A stretch of DNA of 64,000 nucleotides. Origin: Oceanospirillum sanctuarii (GTDB lineage Bacteria > Pseudomonadota > Gammaproteobacteria > Pseudomonadales > Halomonadaceae). The notes below the pieces were generated by a model, which saw nothing but the letters and a program-made list of their open reading frames with translations, did no database searches and was not told the origin of the DNA. Position 1 is the first letter of the stretch. Each line of letters starts with the position of its first letter. A program made the position numbers and the translations under genes. Shown here piece by piece: positions 50,017 through 59,673 of this stretch. The stretch is taken from NCBI RefSeq assembly GCF_002150805.1, contig NZ_MTBA01000003.1:645927-709926 (forward strand), read 5' to 3'.

Positions 50017-51600
50017 TTAGTGCTGCAGACCGAACTGACGACGGATGCTGAGCAGCAGTTTTGTACTGGCATCATCTTCGTCGGTGTTCACCGTGACAGT
50101 ATAGTCGGCTTCTTCCGGTGCAATTGCTTCCTGATCGGCCAGTTGTTTATGCAGAACCGCCAGATCAGCTTCAGACGCATCGTTACCCGCTGCATGGCGT
50201 TTCTTCACACGACGTTCCAGTGTTTCCTGGCAAGCGGTAAAAGACAGAGTAAGAGCCGGTACGCCCAGCTGTTCTGCTCTGTCGCGCAGGGCATCACGCT
50301 GCCAGCGCTTAAGGTTCGTCGCATCGATAATCACCGGCGTTGCCGAATGAATCACGTAATCAGCCAGCTCCGCCAGCTTCTCGTAAGTTTTCTGCGTCGC
50401 TTCCGGTGTGTAGATGCCTTCGTTCAGCTCAGAGTGGCTGTCCTGTTCAGCAGTCAGACCAAACAGACGCTTACGCTCAACATCGGAGCGGATGCGGATC
50501 ACGCCCATTTCTTTAATTACGCCGCGACTAACGGAGCTCTTGCCGGAGCCGGAAACACCATGGGTGATCAGCATGAAGGGCTGTTCGAATACTGTGTAGG
50601 ATTCGGCGAGATCGATATAGCTCTGATAGTCTGCTTCCAGTGCTTCACGGCCTGCGTCATCAATGGATGGATCCAGCAGCATAAAGCGCGTCACCTTGGC
50701 TCGAACCATGGCGCGGTAGGCTTTGTAGAACGGCAGCAGCTGAATGCCTTCGTAGTCGCCGGTCAGTTCCAGATACAGGTTGATAAAATGACGGGCCAGT
50801 TCTTTCTCGCCACGGGCTTCCAGATCCATCACCAGGAAACCGGCATCGGAGATCACATCGATCCAGCGGAACTCGTCGTTAAATTCGATACAGTCGAACA
50901 GAGTAACTGTGTCTTCACCGTTTTCCTGAATCAACGCCACGTTGCCCAGGTGGATATCACCGTGACACTCGCGCACCATGCCAGAGGCTTTACGCTTGGC
51001 AAACAGTGGCTCAAGGCGGGTAAAGGTATCCTGCATCCAGCCTTCAAGCTGCGCCAACTGATCCAGTTGTGGCTTCTCGCTCAGCATCTCGCGGATCTGA
51101 TCGAAGTTCTGCTGTGCCGGAGCCAGTACTTCAGCCGGACTACCCAGAACCATGCTGTCATCCGCCTGACGAATTTCGGCGTGGAAATCCGCTATCTGAT
51201 GGGCAAGGGATTCTATATGAGCGGTGGTCACCAGACCTTCTGCCTGCAGGTTGCTCAGCAGGCGTTCGCCATCAAACTGTTTCATGCGGATGACGTATTC
51301 GAAGGGAGCGGAGTCATCGCCCAGTAGTGGAGCTTCTTCACTACCTGAGATCGGCAGGACATCCAGATACAGATCCGGAGCCAGTCGCTTGTTCAGCGCT
51401 ACTTCCTGTTCGCAGAAGAATTTGCGCTTCTCAAGGGTGGTGAAATTCAGAAAACCGAAGTCCATCGGCTTTTTGATTTTGTAGGCGTAATCACCTGTCA
51501 GCAGCACCCAGGAGATATGGGTTTGGTACAGTTTAAACTCCCCTGTGTTGTGGTTATACAGGGCAGGGTTCTGAAGTGCCTCAATCAGCTGTTGGCTCAC
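50017..51600 (-). CDS. Bifunctional aminoglycoside-phosphotransferase-like / P-loop ATP-binding protein
   Basis: A 527-residue fusion. The N-terminal half is a protein-kinase-like APH fold with a lysine in KIKKPMDFGF and the catalytic loop CHGDIHLGN (Asp215). The C-terminal half is a zeta-toxin/AAA-type kinase with P-loop GVSGSGKSS at about 348-356 and a lid region ERRVKKRH. Such fusions occur in many proteobacteria with no established substrate, and the name does not imply drug resistance. It starts the minus-strand pair with the pentapeptide gene and is separated from hemL by a strong hairpin. Confidence 0.88.
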   Translation of the reverse strand: MSQQLIEALQNPALYNHNTGEFKLYQTHISWVLLTGDYAYKIKKPMDFGFLNFTTLEKRKFFCEQEVALNKRLAPDLYLDVLPISGSEEAPLLGDDSAPFEYVIRMKQFDGERLLSNLQAEGLVTTAHIESLAHQIADFHAEIRQADDSMVLGSPAEVLAPAQQNFDQIREMLSEKPQLDQLAQLEGWMQDTFTRLEPLFAKRKASGMVRECHGDIHLGNVALIQENGEDTVTLFDCIEFNDEFRWIDVISDAGFLVMDLEARGEKELARHFINLYLELTGDYEGIQLLPFYKAYRAMVRAKVTRFMLLDPSIDDAGREALEADYQSYIDLAESYTVFEQPFMLITHGVSGSGKSSVSRGVIKEMGVIRIRSDVERKRLFGLTAEQDSHSELNEGIYTPEATQKTYEKLAELADYVIHSATPVIIDATNLKRWQRDALRDRAEQLGVPALTLSFTACQETLERRVKKRHAAGNDASEADLAVLHKQLADQEAIAPEEADYTVTVNTDEDDASTKLLLSIRRQFGLQH

Positions 51601-51718
51601 AGGCGATCTCCTTAAAATTCAGTATTCGGGGCTGAAGGCTCCGTCTGACTCGTTCGGGAGTCAGAGTGATGTCAGGTGACATAGTGCGGGTTTTGGCCCC
51701 GCCGGAGCAATCAGCTTT

Positions 51719-51747
51719 AGGTCTGACGAAATGCCTTCGTCAGACCT
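51719..51747 (-). terminator. Strong hairpin after hemL
   Basis: AGGTCTGACGAA-ATGCC-TTCGTCAGACCT, a perfect 12-bp stem 25 bp past the hemL stop. No T run follows on the minus strand, so it may stabilise the 3' end or act with another factor. Confidence 0.55.
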
Positions 51748-51771
51748 CTCATCTATCCGTAAGGTAACGGA

Positions 51772-53055
51772 TCAGCTCAGTGCTGCAAATGCTTTACGTG
51801 CAGCAGCCAGTGTTTTTTCGATATCTTCATCAGTATGGGCGGAAGATACAAAGCCCGCTTCGTAAGAAGCCGGAGCCAGATAAACGCCCTCTTCCAGCAT
51901 GGTGTGGAAGAACTTGTTGAAGTGATCGTTGTTGCATTCCATCACGTCTGCGAAACCGGTTACTGCAGGTTTGTCTGTGAAAAATACACCGAACATGCCA
52001 CCGGCTTTCTGAGTAATGAAAGGTACGCCAGCTTCTTTTGCTGCGGCTTCAAGGCCGGCACACAGCTTGTCGACTTTCGCGAACAGTGCATCGTGAAAGC
52101 CCGGCTCACTGATGCTGTCCAGCAGAGCGATACCCGCTGCCATCGCCAGAGGGTTACCGGACAGCGTACCTGCCTGATAAACAGGGCCCAGTGGAGAGAT
52201 ATGAGACATGATCTCTTTCTTACCACCGAAAGCACCAACCGGCATACCGCCACCGATGATTTTACCCAGTGTGGTCAGGTCGGGTTTGATATTGAAGCGC
52301 TCCTGAGCACCGCCCAGAGATACACGGAAACCTGTCATCACCTCATCAAAAATCAGAACAGTGCCGTGTTCATCACACACTTCACGCAGGCATTCCAGGA
52401 AGCCCGGCTGAGGTGGGATGCAGTTCATGTTACCGGCAACAGGTTCTACGATAATGCAGGCGATCTGATCACCGATCTGCTTGAAGCACTCGCGTACGTT
52501 GTCGATATCGTTGTAGGTCAGGGTGATGGTGTGTTCTGCTAGTGCTTTAGGTACACCCGGAGAGTTTGGCTCACCAAATGTCAGGGCACCGGAACCTGCT
52601 TTAACCAGCAGGGAGTCAGAGTGACCGTGGTAGCAGCCTTCAAACTTAACGATCTTGTCACGACCGGTGTAACCACGGGCCAGACGAATGGCGCTCATGG
52701 TCGCTTCGGTACCTGAGTTCACCATGCGCACCATTTCGATGTTCGGCATGATTTCGCAGATACGCTTGGCCATAGTGGTTTCGATCGCAGTCGGCGCACC
52801 AAAGCTCATACCGTCATCCAGACGATCTTTAACCGCCTGCAGAACTTTGTCGTTGGCGTGACCTGTGATCATAGGGCCCCATGAACCCACATAGTCGATG
52901 TACTGTTTGCCATCTTCATCAAACAGGTAAGCACCTTTGGCGCGCTTGATGAATACCGGAGTACCACCAACACCTTTAAATGCACGAACCGGAGAGTTTA
53001 CGCCGCCCGGGATAACGGTCTGGGCGCTGGCAAAAAGCTGTTCTGACGTAGACAT
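51772..53055 (-). CDS. hemL: Glutamate-1-semialdehyde 2,1-aminomutase
   Basis: A 427-residue PLP enzyme making 5-aminolevulinate from glutamate-1-semialdehyde in the C5 heme pathway. Typical motifs are [34 protein letters not shown] and the PLP lysine in [17 protein letters not shown]. The sequence [11 protein letters not shown] is also conserved. It is single; thiE lies 164 bp upstream on the same strand. Confidence 0.98.
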   Translation of the reverse strand: MSTSEQLFASAQTVIPGGVNSPVRAFKGVGGTPVFIKRAKGAYLFDEDGKQYIDYVGSWGPMITGHANDKVLQAVKDRLDDGMSFGAPTAIETTMAKRICEIMPNIEMVRMVNSGTEATMSAIRLARGYTGRDKIVKFEGCYHGHSDSLLVKAGSGALTFGEPNSPGVPKALAEHTITLTYNDIDNVRECFKQIGDQIACIIVEPVAGNMNCIPPQPGFLECLREVCDEHGTVLIFDEVMTGFRVSLGGAQERFNIKPDLTTLGKIIGGGMPVGAFGGKKEIMSHISPLGPVYQAGTLSGNPLAMAAGIALLDSISEPGFHDALFAKVDKLCAGLEAAAKEAGVPFITQKAGGMFGVFFTDKPAVTGFADVMECNNDHFNKFFHTMLEEGVYLAPASYEAGFVSSAHTDEDIEKTLAAARKAFAALS

Positions 53056-53219
53056 AGGATTCCCTATAACTGTTGTTACTGATAGTTGTTACTGGATGAT
53101 GTCCAGAAAATGGGCTCATCATACCTAGGCAAAGCGAGGGGATACAGCTTTGCCTGCTGTTATTCACATTGAGCGCGATTAAACATTGATCCGGTACGAG
53201 AAAACTCCCGACCTGATGC

Positions 53220-53867
53220 TTAGCGTTGTGGAAAAGCGGCTAAGGCAGCTGCCGGATTATCATCGGCAAACAGGCTGTTAACCACTGCGATCATATCCGC
53301 CCCCTGAGCAAAAACGACTTCGGCATTGCTCTGATCAATCCCGCCAATGACAACTATGGGGCGCTGGAAACGGGCTTTGGCTTCCGCGATCAGTTCCAGC
53401 GGTGCCGGTGGCGCATCGGGTTTAGTGGCCGAGGGGAAAAAGCGACCAAAGGCCAGATAATCTGCTCCGGCATCCTGAGCCTGTTGTGCGAGTTCCAGAG
53501 AGGCATGACAAGTCGCACCCAATATCTTATCAACACCCAGTCGTGCACGGGCCTCAGTAAGTGAACCGTCACTTTGTCCCAGATGCACGCCATCGGCATC
53601 GATCTCAAGAGCCAGTTCCAGATCGTCATTGATAATCAGCGGGGTTTTATACTGGCGACACAACTTGAGCAAGCGTTCTGCGCGCTGTTTCTTTTCCGCT
53701 GGATCTGCAGTCTTTTCACGATACTGCAGGCAGCCGATACCGGCTTTCAGTGCAGCCTCTGCTTTCTCGAACAGAAGCTCGCCGGGCATCAGTTTGCTGT
53801 CGGTGATGGCGTAAATGGCAGAGGTGTTCAGTGCCTCAGTGAAGCGGTCTGTATGTGAGTCTGTCAT
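53220..53867 (-). CDS. thiE: Thiamine-phosphate synthase
   Basis: A 215-residue TIM barrel joining the pyrimidine and thiazole halves of thiamine. Conserved parts are LQYREKTAD (pyrophosphate side), LIINDDLELALEIDADGVHLGQSDG in two blocks, GATCHASLELA and IGGIDQSNA. The start at 53867 (MTDSHTDRF) is chosen; an 18-codon extension upstream is open but non-conserved. thiD lies upstream on the same strand, about 57 bp away, suggesting a thiDE transcript. Confidence 0.96.
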   Translation of the reverse strand: MTDSHTDRFTEALNTSAIYAITDSKLMPGELLFEKAEAALKAGIGCLQYREKTADPAEKKQRAERLLKLCRQYKTPLIINDDLELALEIDADGVHLGQSDGSLTEARARLGVDKILGATCHASLELAQQAQDAGADYLAFGRFFPSATKPDAPPAPLELIAEAKARFQRPIVVIGGIDQSNAEVVFAQGADMIAVVNSLFADDNPAAALAAFPQR

Positions 53868-53924
53868 GGTGTTGATTGGTGTCCTGAAGCTGGATGTTCT
53901 GTAACAAAGAAAGTAGAGCAAGCG

Positions 53925-54734
53925 TCAGCTTTGCTCACTCCAGAAAAAACGGTTGGGCAGATGCTGGCCATCACTCAGTTTGTGCGCCTGCTCGAGGCTT
54001 TTCCAGGTGAAGTTCTGGGCCATCTCAACGGCATTGCAGATATCAGCGCCCTGCGCGATTAGTGCGGCGCAGGCGGAAGCAAAGGTGCAGCCGCTGCCGT
54101 GGTATTCACCGGCTAATCTCGGCCAGTTTTTGCTCTGCATCTCACCATGGCTACCGAAGAGTTTGTTGACCACATCCTGAGTGTCGGCATGGGTGCCGGT
54201 AACTGCCACATGCTGGCAGCCCTGGCTGATCAGATGGTGGGCCTGAGCGGCAACAGAGTCAGCGTTGGGGCTGAGTTGTTTCAGCTCCTGAGTATTGGGT
54301 GTCAGCAGTGTGGTGTGCGGCAGTAACAGATCACTCACTGCGGCGACCATCTCCTGAGTGGTCAGACTTTTACCGCCACCTGCCCGAAGAATGGGATCAA
54401 AGATTACCGGTAGCTGAGGATAATCCCTCAGCAGGGTATGGATCGCTTCGATATTGTCGATGCTGCCCAAAAGGCCGATTTTGATGGCAGCGATGGGCAG
54501 ATCATCCAGAATCATGCGTGCCTGTGTGATCAGGTCATTGGCATTTACCGGATGAATACCCTGAACATTATGGGTGTTCTGAGTGGTCGTTGCGGTAATG
54601 ACAGTAGCGGCATAGCCGCCCAGCGAGCGGATGGTTTCAATATCGGCCTGAATGCCGGCGCCACCGGAAGGATCATGTCCTGCCAGTACCAGAGTGACGG
54701 CAGGGCTGGTTTTATCCGCTGTAATTGAATTCAT
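53925..54734 (-). CDS. thiD: Hydroxymethylpyrimidine/phosphomethylpyrimidine kinase
   Basis: A 269-residue ribokinase-fold enzyme that phosphorylates HMP and HMP-P for thiamine synthesis. Signature blocks are GHDPSGGAGIQADIETI (residues 19-35), AIKIGLLGS and LTPNTQELKQL. The catalytic GEYHGSGCTFASACAA has the anion-hole GxGC. There is no TPP-riboswitch-like leader in the 85 bp before it. Confidence 0.96.
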   Translation of the reverse strand: MNSITADKTSPAVTLVLAGHDPSGGAGIQADIETIRSLGGYAATVITATTTQNTHNVQGIHPVNANDLITQARMILDDLPIAAIKIGLLGSIDNIEAIHTLLRDYPQLPVIFDPILRAGGGKSLTTQEMVAAVSDLLLPHTTLLTPNTQELKQLSPNADSVAAQAHHLISQGCQHVAVTGTHADTQDVVNKLFGSHGEMQSKNWPRLAGEYHGSGCTFASACAALIAQGADICNAVEMAQNFTWKSLEQAHKLSDGQHLPNRFFWSEQS

Positions 54735-54819
54735 AATCGCACTCCCGTGAACTTTTCCATCGTGAATCTCACCACCGCATACCGCAAACTGATCAATATG
54801 GCCAGAGGGACTTGAGTGA

Positions 54820-55254
54820 TCAACCTGTGAAAGGTTTGACGACCACCAGAATGATAATGCCGATCAGGGCAAATACCGGTAGCTCGTTGAAGACGCGGTA
54901 GAACTTATGGCTGCGGGTGTTTTTGTCTTCTGCGAACAGCTTGCGGTAATGGCCGCAGGCAAAATGATAGCCGATCAGCAGTACCACAAGAGTCAGTTTA
55001 GCGTGCATCCAGGGTTGAGACAGATAGTAAGCGGGATTCATACTCAGCAGCCACAGGCCCAAAGCAACCACGATGATCATCGAGGGAGTCGTGATGCCCC
55101 GGTACAGCTTGCGCTCCATGATCTTAAAGCGCTCATTTCCCGCTTCATCGGTAGTTTCCGCGTGATAAACGTACAGCCTTGGCAGATAAAACAGACCGCT
55201 GAACCAGGTCACAATCGCCATCAGGTGAAAGGCTTTAACCCATAGAAAATCCAT
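54820..55254 (-). CDS. hemJ: Protoporphyrinogen oxidase HemJ
   Basis: A 144-residue integral membrane protein of the HemJ/CopD type with four hydrophobic helices. The heme-ligand histidine lies in WVKAFHLMAIVTWFSGLFYLP, split by the conserved FHL (residues 9-11). It keeps the further block QPWMHAKLTLVVLL with His and Lys. HemJ oxidises protoporphyrinogen IX in bacteria lacking HemG and HemY. In Pseudomonas the gene is next to argC, as here, with a chloride-channel gene inserted between. Confidence 0.92.
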   Translation of the reverse strand: MDFLWVKAFHLMAIVTWFSGLFYLPRLYVYHAETTDEAGNERFKIMERKLYRGITTPSMIIVVALGLWLLSMNPAYYLSQPWMHAKLTLVVLLIGYHFACGHYRKLFAEDKNTRSHKFYRVFNELPVFALIGIIILVVVKPFTG

Positions 55255-55293
55255 GTTGACTCCTTACATCGGCCACCGTCGGCAGCGCTTAGA

Positions 55294-57060
55294 TTATCGG
55301 TAAAAAGATTCGATCATTTCCGGTGTGACAATGCCGACCACTTCGCCATTGGGGCCTGTGATATAGAGTGCATCGGTACGCATATCGGCAACCCGGGTTT
55401 GGGCTTCTGCCAGTGTTGCTGTTTGCGGTAGTGGGCTGGCGCTGATTCTGTCTTCGGAAGGCACCTCGTTCAGACGAATCTGAGCGAGCTCCTCTTTGCC
55501 TTCCTGTTCCCGCAGGTAGAGATAGTTAGCCAGATCCGCTGTTGGCAAGAGCACAAAGTGATCGTTGTCATCTTCATGAATCAGCAGCCAGCGAGGTTTC
55601 GCTGCCAGAATTGTTTTCGCAAGTCCGGTATTCAGAATATTGGTGCAGCGTTTGAAGTCCCTGCTCATAACGGCGCTGATTCCGGTGCGGCTCAGGATTT
55701 GGGATAGTGCAGGATCGTGCAGTTTCAGGCCTTTCAGCTCCAGCGCGTACTGGAAGATCGACGGATGATCCGGTAGCAGGTAGCGACTGGTAAGGGTTGC
55801 AGAAACCACCGCCAGCATCCCCGGCATGATGATATGGGGGTTGGCCGTCAGCTCCATCAGTGCCATCAGTGCTGCAAGGGGAGCCTGCAGGCAGGCTGCC
55901 ATCATGCTGGCCATTCCTATCATGGCGTAGATACTGATATCGGATACCTGACCGCCGGCCAGAAAAGCACCGATATGACCGGTGGCGGCACCAAACAGGC
56001 CGCCAATAACCATAATGGGGCCGATAATGCCGATGGGAACTCCGAGGCCAAAGGTTGTGGCTGTCAGCAGCAGTTTGCATATCGCCAAAAAGAGTAAGAG
56101 CCCAAGGCCCAGATCACCACTGAAGGACAGATTAACCAGATCAAAGCCGCTGCCCATCAGGGAGGGTAAGAGCGCCGCAAAAGCTGCCGTGAGAAGTCCC
56201 GCCAGTAGGAAGCGTATCTCGACTGGCCAGTGGTGAGTACGAAACAATAAGCCTGAATAGCTGATAAAAATGGCGGCAAAGACGCCGACGATAATGCCGC
56301 TTGCGGAGACCCAGGGCAGTTCTGCAAGGGTGTACAGGGCCTGAGGCGTGGCATTGAACAGGCTTTCACCACCTAATAGCCATTGGCTTAATGCGGTTCC
56401 GGTTACGGAGGCAAGAATAATCGGAGTAAAGCCTACCAGTGTGTATTCCGCCATGATCACTTCCATGGCAAAGATCACACCGGCAATAGGTGTGTTAAAG
56501 GATGCGCCGATGGCCGCAGCCGATCCGCAACCGACTAAGAGGCGGATACTGTTGTTAGGCAGCTTCAGGTGAACACCCATCAGACTACTGATGCTGGCAC
56601 CCATGTGAACTGCCGGGCCTTCACGGCCAGCGGATAAACCGCTACCCAGTGCGATAATGGCGTTAAAGAACTGGCCAATCGCATTTGGCCAGGGCATGTG
56701 TCCTTGGTTGAAGGTAAAGCGTTCAATGACATGGCCAACACCTGAGGCACGCCAGCGCTTTTTAGATAGTCGGAAGATCAGCGCTAATAACAAGCAACCA
56801 ATAATGGGTGCGAGAACCCGTGTGGTCAGGTCCAGAGCTTCATGATTTTCAGGCTCTATGCCCAGAAATAATTCCGTCAGACCTTTCAGGCTGATAATAA
56901 AAATCACCATAACGCCGCCTGTTGCAATGCCGGAAATCAGTCCCAGCAGGGCAAGTTGAGGCAGTGCATCCAGATGAGCCAGTCGCTCGCGGAAGTGCTG
57001 CAATGTCAGGCGTTGGAGAAACGCTTTCCGGAACAGGTTATTAGCCAAAATGACGTCCAA
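55294..57060 (-). CDS. ClC-family chloride channel/transporter with CBS domains
   Basis: A 588-residue membrane protein. The ClC domain (about 20-435) holds the gating-glutamate motif GREGP (145-149, Glu147) and the third filter motif GVPIGIIGP. The first filter motif, usually GSGIP, reads ASGVG here, so chloride coordination may differ. C-terminal CBS domains cover about 450-588, ending with PNGEVVGIVTPEMIESFYR. Direction (channel or H+ antiport) and ion cannot be told. It is divergent from argC, and its upstream base is about 99 bp from the argC start. Confidence 0.9.
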   Translation of the reverse strand: MDVILANNLFRKAFLQRLTLQHFRERLAHLDALPQLALLGLISGIATGGVMVIFIISLKGLTELFLGIEPENHEALDLTTRVLAPIIGCLLLALIFRLSKKRWRASGVGHVIERFTFNQGHMPWPNAIGQFFNAIIALGSGLSAGREGPAVHMGASISSLMGVHLKLPNNSIRLLVGCGSAAAIGASFNTPIAGVIFAMEVIMAEYTLVGFTPIILASVTGTALSQWLLGGESLFNATPQALYTLAELPWVSASGIIVGVFAAIFISYSGLLFRTHHWPVEIRFLLAGLLTAAFAALLPSLMGSGFDLVNLSFSGDLGLGLLLFLAICKLLLTATTFGLGVPIGIIGPIMVIGGLFGAATGHIGAFLAGGQVSDISIYAMIGMASMMAACLQAPLAALMALMELTANPHIIMPGMLAVVSATLTSRYLLPDHPSIFQYALELKGLKLHDPALSQILSRTGISAVMSRDFKRCTNILNTGLAKTILAAKPRWLLIHEDDNDHFVLLPTADLANYLYLREQEGKEELAQIRLNEVPSEDRISASPLPQTATLAEAQTRVADMRTDALYITGPNGEVVGIVTPEMIESFYR

Positions 57061-57158
57061 TGATCAAGAGGGGTAGCATACATAAGCACTGAGTTTTGTG
57101 TATTATACCGGGATTCGATTCAAGAGTTCGATCCAGGACTGAACAGTGGAGAACGACA

Positions 57159-58190
57159 GTGATTAAAGTCGGTATTGTTGGCGGAACCGGTTACACCGGA
57201 GTTGAGTTATTACGTTTGTTAGCGCAACACCCTGAAGCTCAGGTCGAGGTGATTACTTCCCGATCTGAAGCGGGCGTTGCCGTCGCTGATATGTACCCGA
57301 ATCTGCGCGGTCATTATGATCTGCAATTCACTGTGCCTGATTCTGATGCTCTGGCGGCCTGCGATGTGGTTTTCTTTGCCACCCCTCACGGTGTTGCTCA
57401 TGGACTGGCGGGTGACATTCTGTCCCGTGGTGGTCGTGTGATCGATCTTTCTGCAGATTTCCGTATCCGTGATCCGGAACTCTGGTCCCAGTGGTACGGT
57501 CAACCTCATGGTGCCCCTGAACTGCTGAAGGAAGCGGTTTATGGTCTGCCGGAAACCCAGCGTGAAAAGATCAAATCCGCGCGCCTGATCGCAGTGCCGG
57601 GATGTTACCCGACGGCTGTTCAGCTGGCGGCACTGCCTCTGCTGGAAGCGGGTATCGTAAAACCTGAAATCGTGGCGGACTGTAAGTCCGGTGTGAGTGG
57701 TGCTGGTCGTGGTGCCAAAGTCGGTTCTTTGCTGTGTGAAACCAGTGAATCCGTTATGGCCTATGGTGTCGCTGGTCACCGTCATCTGCCTGAAATTACT
57801 CAGGAGCTGACCCGTGGCGCAGGTAAAAATATCGACCTGACTTTTGTTCCGCATCTGATGCCGATGATTCGTGGTATTCATGCCACGGTTTACGCAGATC
57901 TGCTGGAAGGTCAGGATGTGGATCTTCAGAAATTGTACGAAGAACGCTATAAAGATGAGCCTTTTGTTGACGTAATGCCTGCCGGTTCTCATCCCGCTAC
58001 ACGGAGTGTAAGGGGTGTAAATATGTGTAGAATTTCGTTGCACAGGCCCCAGAATGGCAACAAGGTTGTGGTACTATCCGTGATCGACAATTTGGTTAAG
58101 GGTGCTTCCGGCCAGGCCATTCAGAATATGAACCTCATGTTCGGTCTTGAGGAGAAAACAGGTCTCAACCAGGTAGGTTTGATGCCTTAA
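57159..58190 (+). CDS. argC: N-acetyl-gamma-glutamyl-phosphate reductase
   Basis: A 343-residue NADPH enzyme of arginine synthesis. The Rossmann motif [17 protein letters not shown] is at the start and the catalytic cysteine lies in [13 protein letters not shown]. The GHRHLPEI block and SRG-type [12 protein letters not shown] follow. The start is GTG 57159 behind TGGAGAACGACA; an upstream open extension of 21 codons is not conserved. carAB, which makes carbamoyl phosphate, is far upstream. Confidence 0.97.
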   Translation: MIKVGIVGGTGYTGVELLRLLAQHPEAQVEVITSRSEAGVAVADMYPNLRGHYDLQFTVPDSDALAACDVVFFATPHGVAHGLAGDILSRGGRVIDLSADFRIRDPELWSQWYGQPHGAPELLKEAVYGLPETQREKIKSARLIAVPGCYPTAVQLAALPLLEAGIVKPEIVADCKSGVSGAGRGAKVGSLLCETSESVMAYGVAGHRHLPEITQELTRGAGKNIDLTFVPHLMPMIRGIHATVYADLLEGQDVDLQKLYEERYKDEPFVDVMPAGSHPATRSVRGVNMCRISLHRPQNGNKVVVLSVIDNLVKGASGQAIQNMNLMFGLEEKTGLNQVGLMP

Positions 58191-58215
58191 CCATAACAAT
58201 AATGAGTTACCAGGT

Positions 58216-58959
58216 ATGACAATGGTCAAAGGAAGTAAACAGGATCAGTTAGAGATTGTGTCATATAGCCCCATGGAGCGTTTTGTACGCCGTGCGGCCT
58301 TTTTGCTATTTCTAATCGTGATTGTTCTTGCCGGGTTTGGTTACGGCCAATACCAGGGTTGGGAAGAACGACGTTCAGCCGTAATCGAGCGCGATGAATT
58401 GCGCGCTACTCTGACAGAGTTAGAGAAAGAAAACGAAGAAGCCCGTCAAAAGGTTGCCGTGTTATCCCGCGGCAACCAGATTGATCAGAAAACCTACGCT
58501 GAGGTTCGTAACACAATTACGGAACTCAATGCCCGAATTGCTCAGCTTGAAAACGAAGTAACCTTCTACAAGCGTGTGATGGCTCCCAGCAGTGAAGATA
58601 AGGGCCTGAGGGTCGAGAGCTGGGCTGTTGCTAAAACACTTAACCCGTCACGTTTCAGCTTTAAGCTGGTACTGACTCAGGTTGCCGATAACAATAACTT
58701 TATTGAAGGACGCGCATTGGTGAGCGTGGTCGGTCTTCAGGGAACGACCCGTCGAGTTTTACCGCTGCGTGATCTGTCACCGGACGTTAAAGATCTGGGT
58801 GTTCGGTTCCGTTTCCGCTTCTTTCAGAACGTGAGTGGCGAGATGGTTCTGCCGAAAGGTTTTAAACCAGAAAAAATTGAAGTGATTCTGCAGTCTACTG
58901 GCCGTAAGGCGATGCGGGTTGAAAAGAATTATGAATGGTCAGTTCAGGAGGCCGTTTAG
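58216..58959 (+). CDS. Membrane-anchored coiled-coil protein (DUF6776-like)
   Basis: A 247-residue protein. A single membrane helix (about 28-46, AAFLLFLIVIVLAGFGYG) follows a short basic cytoplasmic end. A coiled coil runs from about 55 to 118 with heptad-like Leu/Ile/Ala spacing. A C-terminal beta-rich domain (about 130-247) carries RVLPLRDLSPD and FRFRFFQNVSGEMVLP. The C-terminal part would be periplasmic if the N-terminus is cytoplasmic. Function unknown. Its stop is 2 bp before the bactofilin start and the bactofilin Shine-Dalgarno is inside it, so the two are co-expressed. Confidence 0.75.
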   Translation: MTMVKGSKQDQLEIVSYSPMERFVRRAAFLLFLIVIVLAGFGYGQYQGWEERRSAVIERDELRATLTELEKENEEARQKVAVLSRGNQIDQKTYAEVRNTITELNARIAQLENEVTFYKRVMAPSSEDKGLRVESWAVAKTLNPSRFSFKLVLTQVADNNNFIEGRALVSVVGLQGTTRRVLPLRDLSPDVKDLGVRFRFRFFQNVSGEMVLPKGFKPEKIEVILQSTGRKAMRVEKNYEWSVQEAV

Positions 58960-58961
58960 GC

Positions 58962-59525
58962 ATGTTTGGAAATAACAGCAAACCAAGTACTCATCACTTT
59001 GATACTTTGGTGTCAGGAAAAGCAGAAATCGTTGGTGACCTTCACTTCAGCGGTGGTTTGCATATCGATGGAAAGGTGTTCGGTAATATTATTGCCGATG
59101 ATGATTCAAAAGGCGTTGTTCGCATCAGTGAGAAAGGTGTGGTTGTAGGTGAAATTTCTGCGCCACACGTAATTGTGAACGGTCAGGTTTCCGGTGATAT
59201 TCACTCCTGTGAGCACATTGAGCTGGCTTCCCGCGCAGCGGTTAAAGGCAACATCTTCTACAACATGATTGAGATGGTAATGGGTTCACAGGTTAGCGGT
59301 AATCTGATGCACCGTTACCGTGGTAAGCCGGAAAACCGTCCGGCTATGCCAAAGAATGTAACCCATGAGAAGCCTGCTTTCGAAGAAGGCAGCATCACGA
59401 AAGAAATTGATCCTAAAGCTAAGCCTGTAGCAGACGTAAAAGCGACAGCTAAGCCAGTGGGTGCAACTCCGGTTGCAGCAGCTCAGGATAAAAAAGCAGA
59501 AGCGACGACTGGTAGCAAAGCTTAA
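58962..59525 (+). CDS. Bactofilin (polymer-forming cytoskeletal protein)
   Basis: A 187-residue protein. The central bactofilin domain (about 15-110) is a right-handed beta-helix with repeats such as IVGDLHFSGGLHIDGKVFGN and VVGEISAPHVIVNGQVSGDI. The start at 58962 (MFGNNSKPSTHH) follows AGGAGG and removes a non-conserved extension. The tail (about 125-187) is Lys/Ala/Pro-rich and disordered. Bactofilins form nucleotide-free filaments that position cell-wall enzymes; an M23 endopeptidase gene lies 1.7 kb downstream on the other strand. Confidence 0.95.
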   Translation: MFGNNSKPSTHHFDTLVSGKAEIVGDLHFSGGLHIDGKVFGNIIADDDSKGVVRISEKGVVVGEISAPHVIVNGQVSGDIHSCEHIELASRAAVKGNIFYNMIEMVMGSQVSGNLMHRYRGKPENRPAMPKNVTHEKPAFEEGSITKEIDPKAKPVADVKATAKPVGATPVAAAQDKKAEATTGSKA

Positions 59526-59542
59526 GTTGTTCTCTGTTTGCG

Positions 59543-59575
59543 GCCCGCATCTGAATACAGGTGCGGGCTTTTTTG
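59543..59575 (+). terminator. Terminator after bactofilin
   Basis: GCCCGCATCTG-AATA-CAGGTGCGGGC (one G-U) followed by six T, 18 bp past the stop. Confidence 0.88.
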
Positions 59576-59673
59576 TTTCAGGTTTTGATTTATCAGTTCA
59601 GGCGCTATAGTAGTTGACTGTTTTGGTGGGTTAAGCCGATAATTCACTTTGATTGAAATTTTCGGAGCGAACA

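Noticed and set aside
54735..54819. TPP riboswitch ahead of thiD
   Set aside because: The interval is only 85 bp and lacks the conserved THI-box words (such as CTGAGA and ACCTGATC).
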